The notes under the pieces: model-generated | The model's database searches: none | Seen by the model: only the letters and a program-made list of their open reading frames with translations | What the model was told of the DNA's origin: nothing | Program-made: the position numbers and the translations under genes | DNA from: Mesoflavibacter zeaxanthinifaciens DSM 18436 | GTDB lineage: Bacteria; Bacteroidota; Bacteroidia; Flavobacteriales; Flavobacteriaceae | Assembly: GCF_000422365.1 (NCBI RefSeq) | Contig: NZ_AULQ01000005.1 | Span: 62,001 to 126,000 of the forward strand | Reading direction: 5' to 3' | DNA: 64,000 nucleotides | Part shown: positions 59,113 through 64,000 of the stretch, one piece after another | How positions within the stretch are numbered: position 1 is the stretch's first letter | Layout: the number at the start of each line of letters is the position of its first letter

Positions 59113-59463
59113 TTAAGAATATTGGTGTCTAAACCATACTTTTTGCCATTCTCGTTTTAGAATTAAAAATGAAACGTTTTCACTTAACTGCAAAACATCG
59201 TTACCATCTAAAGCTTTAATTTGATGTTCTGGCACATCAATTATATATAGCAAATTAAGATATTCTGTAAATTTTTCTTGTATTAATCTATATACCGTAT
59301 CCTGCAACAACAACTTCAAACTAGTTGGTAAGATATCCTCATCAAAATCTAAATCTATATTAGCGTATAAAAAATCTTTATTTAGTTGAGAGACTAATTT
59401 TTTATACAAATTTAATTTTGTGGCGTCTTCAATTAAGTATTCAAATGTTGCTGGTAATTTCAT
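59113..59463 (-). CDS. Unknown 116-residue protein
   Basis: This cytoplasmic protein, without signal peptide or clear motif, is helical in its first half (FEYLIEDATKLNLYKKLVSQL) and mixed in the second (LNLLYIIDVPEHQIKALDGNDVLQLSENVSFLILKREWQKVWFR). I do not recognise a family. It starts on the last base of the polyprenyl synthase stop codon, so it is translationally coupled to that gene. The Rrf2 operator lies just downstream of it. Confidence 0.6.
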   Translation of the reverse strand: MKLPATFEYLIEDATKLNLYKKLVSQLNKDFLYANIDLDFDEDILPTSLKLLLQDTVYRLIQEKFTEYLNLLYIIDVPEHQIKALDGNDVLQLSENVSFLILKREWQKVWFRHQYS

Positions 59464-60437
59464 TAGACTTTTCTTGTCATTAATCCCATTCCAAAATCTT
59501 TTAATAACTGCTTTTTTTCTTCAGAGATAGTTAAGTCATCTAAAATCTTAAATGCTTTATTTGTATATTCTTCTATAGCATTTTGAGTTGCTTTTGCAGA
59601 TCCACTTTCTACAAAAAACTGTTTTACAGTTTCTATTTTATCTTTGTTATCTTCTAATTGAACCGAATATAATTGCTCTAATTGCCTTTTTTTATCTGCA
59701 TCCAAATACTCTAATGCTTTTAAATACAGATATGTTTTTTTATTTTCAATAATATCTCCTCCTATTTGCTTTCCAAACGTTTTTGGATCGCCAAATGCAT
59801 CTAAATAATCATCTTGAAGCTGAAAAGCTATACCTAACAATCTTCCAAATTGATAGATGCTTTCTTTATTTTCTTCAGACGTTTTTGCAACAATAGCTCC
59901 CATCTTCATAGCTGCACCAACTAGCACCGCTGTTTTATACTCAATCATTTTTAAGTATTCCGAGATAGTAACATCATCTCTTGTTTCAAAATCTACGTCG
60001 TATTGTTGTCCTTCACAAACCTCTAAGGCTGTTTTACTAAATAATTTAGCCAATGCTTGAAACGTTTTAGACTCATAATTCTCAAATAATTGATAAGCCA
60101 TAATTAGCATTGCATCTCCTGACAAAATACCTGTATTTATATCCCATTTTTCATGTACAGTTTGTTGTCCGCGACGTAATGGTGCATCATCCATAATATC
60201 ATCATGCACTAATGAAAAATTATGAAAAATCTCTACACTTAATGCTGCATCAAAAGCATCTTTATGGTTCGCATCAAAAATTTCGGCAGTCATTAAAGTT
60301 AGTACTGGCCTCAATCTTTTTCCGCCTAATTCTAGAATATAATTTATAGGATTGTATAAGTTTTCTGGCTGTTTTGGCTTTGCGTATTGCTGTAAATACG
60401 CCATAAACGCTTTTTGATAATTAGAGATATTTTGCAT
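59463..60437 (-). CDS. Polyprenyl diphosphate synthase
   Basis: This 324-residue enzyme has the two Asp-rich motifs of trans-prenyltransferases: DDIMDDAPLRRGQ and QLQDDYLDAFG, plus LGGKRLRPVLTLM. The start MQNISNYQKAF at 60437 is preferred over 60455. The residues before the first Asp motif (LVHDDIMDD) suit a short- to medium-chain product such as GGPP; exact length cannot be told. It makes isoprenoid precursors for quinones or carotenoids. It precedes the 116-residue gene. Confidence 0.9.
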   Translation of the reverse strand: MQNISNYQKAFMAYLQQYAKPKQPENLYNPINYILELGGKRLRPVLTLMTAEIFDANHKDAFDAALSVEIFHNFSLVHDDIMDDAPLRRGQQTVHEKWDINTGILSGDAMLIMAYQLFENYESKTFQALAKLFSKTALEVCEGQQYDVDFETRDDVTISEYLKMIEYKTAVLVGAAMKMGAIVAKTSEENKESIYQFGRLLGIAFQLQDDYLDAFGDPKTFGKQIGGDIIENKKTYLYLKALEYLDADKKRQLEQLYSVQLEDNKDKIETVKQFFVESGSAKATQNAIEEYTNKAFKILDDLTISEEKKQLLKDFGMGLMTRKV

Positions 60438-60506
60438 CCTGCAAAAATAAAGCAATTACATATATTAAACTAAAATAATCGCATGTTAAAAAATCATTAA
60501 AACTTT

Positions 60507-60534
60507 GGAAACTTTTTTTGTTTTTAAAGTTTCC
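60507..60534. promoter_or_regulatory. TetR-type operator
   Basis: GGAAACTTT (60507-60515) and AAAGTTTCC (60526-60534) form an inverted repeat. The predicted -33 TTTG at 60517-60520 lies between the arms, so the TetR protein encoded just downstream probably represses its own promoter here. Confidence 0.65.
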
Positions 60535-60547
60535 TGACGTACATTTG
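60517..60547 (+). promoter_or_regulatory. Efflux operon promoter
   Basis: TTTG (60517-60520), a 19-bp spacer and TACATTTG (60540-60547) form an excellent Bacteroidota promoter. The ATG of the TetR gene follows after eight bases, so the mRNA is almost leaderless. Confidence 0.75.
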
Positions 60548-60555
60548 CCCAGATT

Positions 60556-61161
60556 ATGAGAGAGAATATTTTAGACAAATCAGCAGATTTATTTTTAACC
60601 TACGGGTTTAAAAGCGTAACAATGGATGATATAGCCAATGCTTTAGGTATTTCAAAAAAAACCATATATCAACATTTTGATAACAAAACAAAGCTAGTAG
60701 AAGCTACAACATTGCATATGTTTGATATGATATCTAAAGGCATTAATTGTATTTGTTCTTTAGAAAAAAACCCTATTGAAGAAATTTATGAAATCAAACG
60801 TTTTATAATGGAACATTTGAAAGATGAAAAATCTTCACCTCAACATCAACTTCAAAAGTATTATCCAAAAATTTTTGAATCATTAAAGCAAAAGCAATAT
60901 TACTTAATGCAAGATTGTGTTGTAAATAATTTAAATCGTGGTGTGGAATTAGGATTATATAGAAAAAGCATCAACATTCAATTTATATCTAGACTATACT
61001 TTAATAGTATGATGTCTTTAAAGGATAGAGAATTATTTCCTTTACAAAATTTCTCAATGAACATGTTAATGGATAATTATTTAGAATATCACGTTCGTGG
61101 AATTTGTACATCAAAAGGCTTAGATATTTTAAAAGAACTAACAGAAATAGATCAATCTTAA
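60556..61161 (+). CDS. TetR/AcrR family repressor
   Basis: This 201-residue regulator has an N-terminal HTH (ILDKSADLFLTYGFKSVTMDDIANALGISKKTIYQHFDNKTKLVEATT) and a helical ligand-binding domain. It heads the efflux operon, 20 bp before the TolC gene, and probably represses it through the palindrome at 60507-60534 in response to a toxic compound. Confidence 0.9.
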   Translation: MRENILDKSADLFLTYGFKSVTMDDIANALGISKKTIYQHFDNKTKLVEATTLHMFDMISKGINCICSLEKNPIEEIYEIKRFIMEHLKDEKSSPQHQLQKYYPKIFESLKQKQYYLMQDCVVNNLNRGVELGLYRKSINIQFISRLYFNSMMSLKDRELFPLQNFSMNMLMDNYLEYHVRGICTSKGLDILKELTEIDQS

Positions 61162-61181
61162 AAACTACCAAAAGAATATAA

Positions 61182-62501
61182 ATGAAATCATTATTCAAAT
61201 TACTAATAATCACAGTGTCTTACTTTGGGATTGCCCAAGAGACACCACAAAATTTTAGCTTACAAGAAGCTATAGATTTTGCTTTAGAAAATAACAGGCA
61301 AGCTAAAAATGCTACTTTAGATATCGAAGCAGCAAAAAAACAAAAATGGGAAACTACCGCAACAGGATTACCACAAATTAACGCTGCTGTTGATTACCAA
61401 AACCTAATCAAACAACAGTTTGAATCTGTAGATTTCAACCAAGATGGTATCCCAGATTTTGGAGCAAAAAACTCTGTCAACGCTTCTGCAACATTAAGTC
61501 AGTTACTATTTGATGGTTCTTATTTAGTTGGATTACAATCTGCAAAAGTCTATTTAGAAATTTCTAAAAACTCTAAAGAAAAAACAGATTTAGAAGTTAG
61601 AAAAGCAGTAATTAATGCCTACGGAAACGTATTAATGGCTGAAGAAAGTGTTTCAATTTTAGAGAATAACATTAAAATTCTTCAGAAAAATTTAGATGAA
61701 ACCACTAAAATCTACGAAAACGGATTAGAAGAAGAAGAAAGTGTAGAGCAATTACAAATCACATTATCTAGTGTGCAAAGTAACTTAAACAATACTAAAA
61801 GATTAAAAAACCTAGCCTATCAAATGTTAAGTATAACTATAGGTCTAGACTATAATGCTCCTATAATTTTAACCGACGACTTAGAAAGTCTAACTGTAAA
61901 AAACATACTTCAAGACGGTATAGAAGATGCAGATGTAAAAAACACAATTGATTATAAGATAGCTGCCAACGATAAAACCTCTAAAGAATTACTGTTAAAA
62001 CTTGAAAAAAGTAAAGCACTACCAACTTTAAGTGCCTTTTTAAGCGGTGCATATATTGGGAATAATAACGAGTTTAAATTCTTATCAGATCAACAAAAAT
62101 GGATTGGCACAGCTACATTTGGCGCTTCATTAAACATCCCAATTTTTAGTTCTGGTATGCGTAGTGCAGCAACACAACGCGCAAAAATTAACTTAGAAAA
62201 AGCTCAAATAAATCTAGATGAAACCGAGCAACAATTAAAATTACAAATTGAAGCTGCTAAAAGTGATTTTATTCTTGCTACAGAAGAATACGAAAACAAA
62301 AAGCAAAATCTTAATCTTGCCGAGAGAATCGAAAATAAAAATCAGACCAAATTTTTTGAAGGTGTTGGCTCTAGTTTTGAACTAAGACAAGCACAAACAC
62401 AACTATACACAGCACAACAAGAATTTTTACAAGCTATGTTAGACGTAATTAACACAAAAGCAGAATTAGAAACATTAACCAACACAACAACCAAATACTA
62501 A
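61182..62501 (+). CDS. TolC family outer-membrane efflux protein
   Basis: This 439-residue protein has a signal peptide (ending GIAQ) and two repeats of the OEP helical domain (FSLQEAIDFALENNRQAKNATLDIEAAKKQKWE; GSSFELRQAQTQLYTAQQEFLQAML). It forms the outer-membrane tunnel of the tripartite pump encoded with the next two genes. Confidence 0.92.
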   Translation: MKSLFKLLIITVSYFGIAQETPQNFSLQEAIDFALENNRQAKNATLDIEAAKKQKWETTATGLPQINAAVDYQNLIKQQFESVDFNQDGIPDFGAKNSVNASATLSQLLFDGSYLVGLQSAKVYLEISKNSKEKTDLEVRKAVINAYGNVLMAEESVSILENNIKILQKNLDETTKIYENGLEEEESVEQLQITLSSVQSNLNNTKRLKNLAYQMLSITIGLDYNAPIILTDDLESLTVKNILQDGIEDADVKNTIDYKIAANDKTSKELLLKLEKSKALPTLSAFLSGAYIGNNNEFKFLSDQQKWIGTATFGASLNIPIFSSGMRSAATQRAKINLEKAQINLDETEQQLKLQIEAAKSDFILATEEYENKKQNLNLAERIENKNQTKFFEGVGSSFELRQAQTQLYTAQQEFLQAMLDVINTKAELETLTNTTTKY

Positions 62502-62513
62502 ACTCTTAAAACA

Positions 62514-63686
62514 ATGAAACATATACAATTAATAATCCTTACATCACTATTATTAGTAGCTTGTGGCGGTGATAAAAAGAAAAATACCGTACAAAGTGTT
62601 TTAGAAACTAATAATCTAGAAACCATTAGAGCTAAACGCGCAGAGCTTGTAGAAAATCAAGAAGAAATACATGCAAAAATCAAACAGTTAGATGAAGCTA
62701 TTGCAAAAATAGACACTGTAAAAAAAGTACCATTAATTACTACAATTACAGCCAAAACTGAAGTTTTTAATCACCAATTAGAAATTCAAGGTAACGTAAC
62801 CACAAAAAACCTATTAGTTATTACACCAGAATTTAATGGCATACTAACAAATGTATACGTTAAAGAAGGCCAAAAAGTTAGCAAAGGACAATTATTAGCA
62901 AAAATTGATGATGGCGGATTAAGCCAACAATTAGCACAATTAAAAATTCAAGCAGATTTAGCGCGTACAACTTTTGAGCGTCAAAAACGTCTTTGGGATC
63001 AAAACATTGGTAGCGAGATACAATACTTACAATCAAAATCAAATTACGAAGCGCAACAAGAAGCTGTTAATCAACTACAACAACAAGTCTCAAAAACTAG
63101 TGTAAAAGCTCCTTTTTCAGGAACTATAGATGATGTAATTACAGAACAAGGAAGCGTTGTTGCTGCAGGACAAACACCGCTTATGCGTATTGTTAATCTA
63201 AATGATATGTACATAGAAACAGATGTACCAGAAAGTTACATAACAGATGTAACCAAAGGTAAAGATGTTACAGTCTCAATTCCTGTAATTAACAAAACTG
63301 TTGACACCAAAATTAGACAAGCCGGAGATTATATAAACCCAGCTAACAGAACATTTAAAATTGAAGTTCCTGTTCCTAATAAAGACAAAGACATTAAACC
63401 AAACTTAACTGCCAAATTAAAAATTAACGATTATACCAACAAAGAAGCTTTACTAGTGCCACTAAGCATTATATCTGAAAATGCAGAAGGAGAGCAATAC
63501 CTTTATACTATTAAAGATAAAAATAAAAACGGAGAAGGTATTGCTACTAAAGTAATCATCAAAACTGGTAAAACACAAGGCGATGTTATAGAAGTGCTTG
63601 AAGGCATTAAAAACGGTACCGAAATTATTAAAGAAGGTGCTCGTAGCGTAAAAGACGGACAAACAGTTAAAGTCATTAAATACTAA
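62514..63686 (+). CDS. RND efflux periplasmic adaptor
   Basis: This 390-residue lipoprotein (lipobox VACG) has a coiled-coil N-terminal stretch (about 35-65), a lipoyl-like domain (VKEGQKVSKGQLLAKIDDGG), a helical hairpin (LKIQADLARTTFERQKRLWD; LQSKSNYEAQQEAVNQLQQQ), and the beta-barrel domain (VKAPFSGTIDDVITEQGSVV). It links TolC to the RND permease. The gene is 12 bp from its neighbours on both sides. Confidence 0.93.
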   Translation: MKHIQLIILTSLLLVACGGDKKKNTVQSVLETNNLETIRAKRAELVENQEEIHAKIKQLDEAIAKIDTVKKVPLITTITAKTEVFNHQLEIQGNVTTKNLLVITPEFNGILTNVYVKEGQKVSKGQLLAKIDDGGLSQQLAQLKIQADLARTTFERQKRLWDQNIGSEIQYLQSKSNYEAQQEAVNQLQQQVSKTSVKAPFSGTIDDVITEQGSVVAAGQTPLMRIVNLNDMYIETDVPESYITDVTKGKDVTVSIPVINKTVDTKIRQAGDYINPANRTFKIEVPVPNKDKDIKPNLTAKLKINDYTNKEALLVPLSIISENAEGEQYLYTIKDKNKNGEGIATKVIIKTGKTQGDVIEVLEGIKNGTEIIKEGARSVKDGQTVKVIKY

Positions 63687-63697
63687 AAAATCAACCA

Positions 63698-64000
63698 ATG
63701 ACTAAAAAGAAAAAAAATAAAAAAGTAGACAAAGAGTTTGCACTATCATCGTGGGCAATTAACAATAAAACCACAATGTATGTACTTATTCTGGTCATAT
63801 TTTACTTAGGTGTATCTGCTTTTTTCAGTATGCCAAGAGAAAACTTCCCAGAAGTTAACGAGACTAAAATATACGTAAGCGCTGTGTTCCCTGGTAACAC
63901 AGCAGAAGACATAGAAAAACTTATCGTAGATCCATTAGAAGACGAGCTTAAAACAGTTAGCAACGTTGTCGAAATCACATCTACTTCTCAAGAAGATTAC
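63698..64000 (+). CDS. RND efflux permease, N-terminal part
   Basis: This gene runs off the window; 101 codons are visible. After a Lys-rich start (MTKKKKNKKVDKEFALSSWAINNKTT) comes the first membrane helix (MYVLILVIFYLGVSAFF) and the periplasmic porter segment MPRENFPEV, VFPGNTAEDIEKLIVDPLED, as in AcrB-type RND pumps. It is the inner-membrane pump of the TetR-TolC-adaptor operon. Confidence 0.9.
   Translation, partial: MTKKKKNKKVDKEFALSSWAINNKTTMYVLILVIFYLGVSAFFSMPRENFPEVNETKIYVSAVFPGNTAEDIEKLIVDPLEDELKTVSNVVEITSTSQEDY

Overview
The window is a low-GC stretch of chromosome from a member of the Bacteroidota, most likely a marine Flavobacteriaceae (Olleya/Lacinutrix/Winogradskyella-like; the genus is a guess). 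The evidence is the TAnnTTTG-type -7 promoter boxes, a DUF2723 protein, a DUF5686-like barrel, the ExbB/ExbD/ExbD operon, a Sec/lipoprotein-type nitrous oxide reductase cluster, and the short dispersed TCGAGCGCAGTCGA repeats known from flavobacteria. I see no prophage, insertion sequence, CRISPR array or integrated island.

Layout. 1-12.6 kb: tail of a DUF2723 glycosyltransferase-like protein, a polysaccharide deacetylase, a thioredoxin fold without its cysteines, a membrane phosphoesterase, polA, an SBF-like transporter, a lone KAP-family NTPase, a YgiQ radical SAM protein and msrB-msrA. 12.8-17.2 kb: translation and nucleotide block rplM-rpsI, rpsB, tsf, pyrH, frr. 17.2-24.7 kb: an outer-membrane barrel, an MMPL/RND exporter, asnS, rpoN and a PAP2-like membrane protein. 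24.7-29.9 kb (minus strand): a barrel protein, an ExbB/ExbD energiser operon, tRNA-Ser(GGA), ansA and a TatD nuclease.

29.9-39.4 kb is the most unusual part. It holds an ECF sigma factor with a membrane TPR partner; a divergent secreted protein and a lipoprotein that share an unusual promoter-like motif (GGGTAAC-N18-ATATAAA); a PKD/beta-barrel protein; an exported TPR-CHAT putative protease overlapping a retropepsin-like aspartic protease; and a NarL-type response regulator. Behind the regulator are three consecutive small-RNA transcription units of nearly identical design. Each has a roughly 40-bp operator with four CGTA blocks one helical turn apart, a -7 box at fixed distance, a 5' hairpin with a GGGA-containing loop, and its own terminator. 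A 31-residue membrane peptide follows the third unit. This looks like an undescribed envelope-sensing/regulatory-RNA module.

39.4-43.8 kb: the 2-oxoglutarate dehydrogenase genes sucA and sucB, with a small secreted protein gene between them. 44.7-59.1 kb: a denitrification/copper region with cytochrome c, fasciclin, nosZ, a membrane protein, nosL, nosD, nosF, nosY, a lipoprotein, a CNGKC protein, a metal-binding-like lipoprotein and an OprC/NosA-like copper receptor, then hemerythrin, a polytopic membrane protein, a RIC-type iron-sulfur repair protein and an Rrf2 (NsrR-like) regulator. Four related 20-bp palindromes (TTAGGAYAAATTTRTCCTAA-like) precede the cytochrome/nos operon, the CNGKC gene, the RIC gene and the Rrf2 gene, so a single regulon can be read from the sequence. 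59.1-64 kb: a small unknown, a polyprenyl diphosphate synthase, then a TetR-controlled TolC/adaptor/RND efflux operon cut by the window end.
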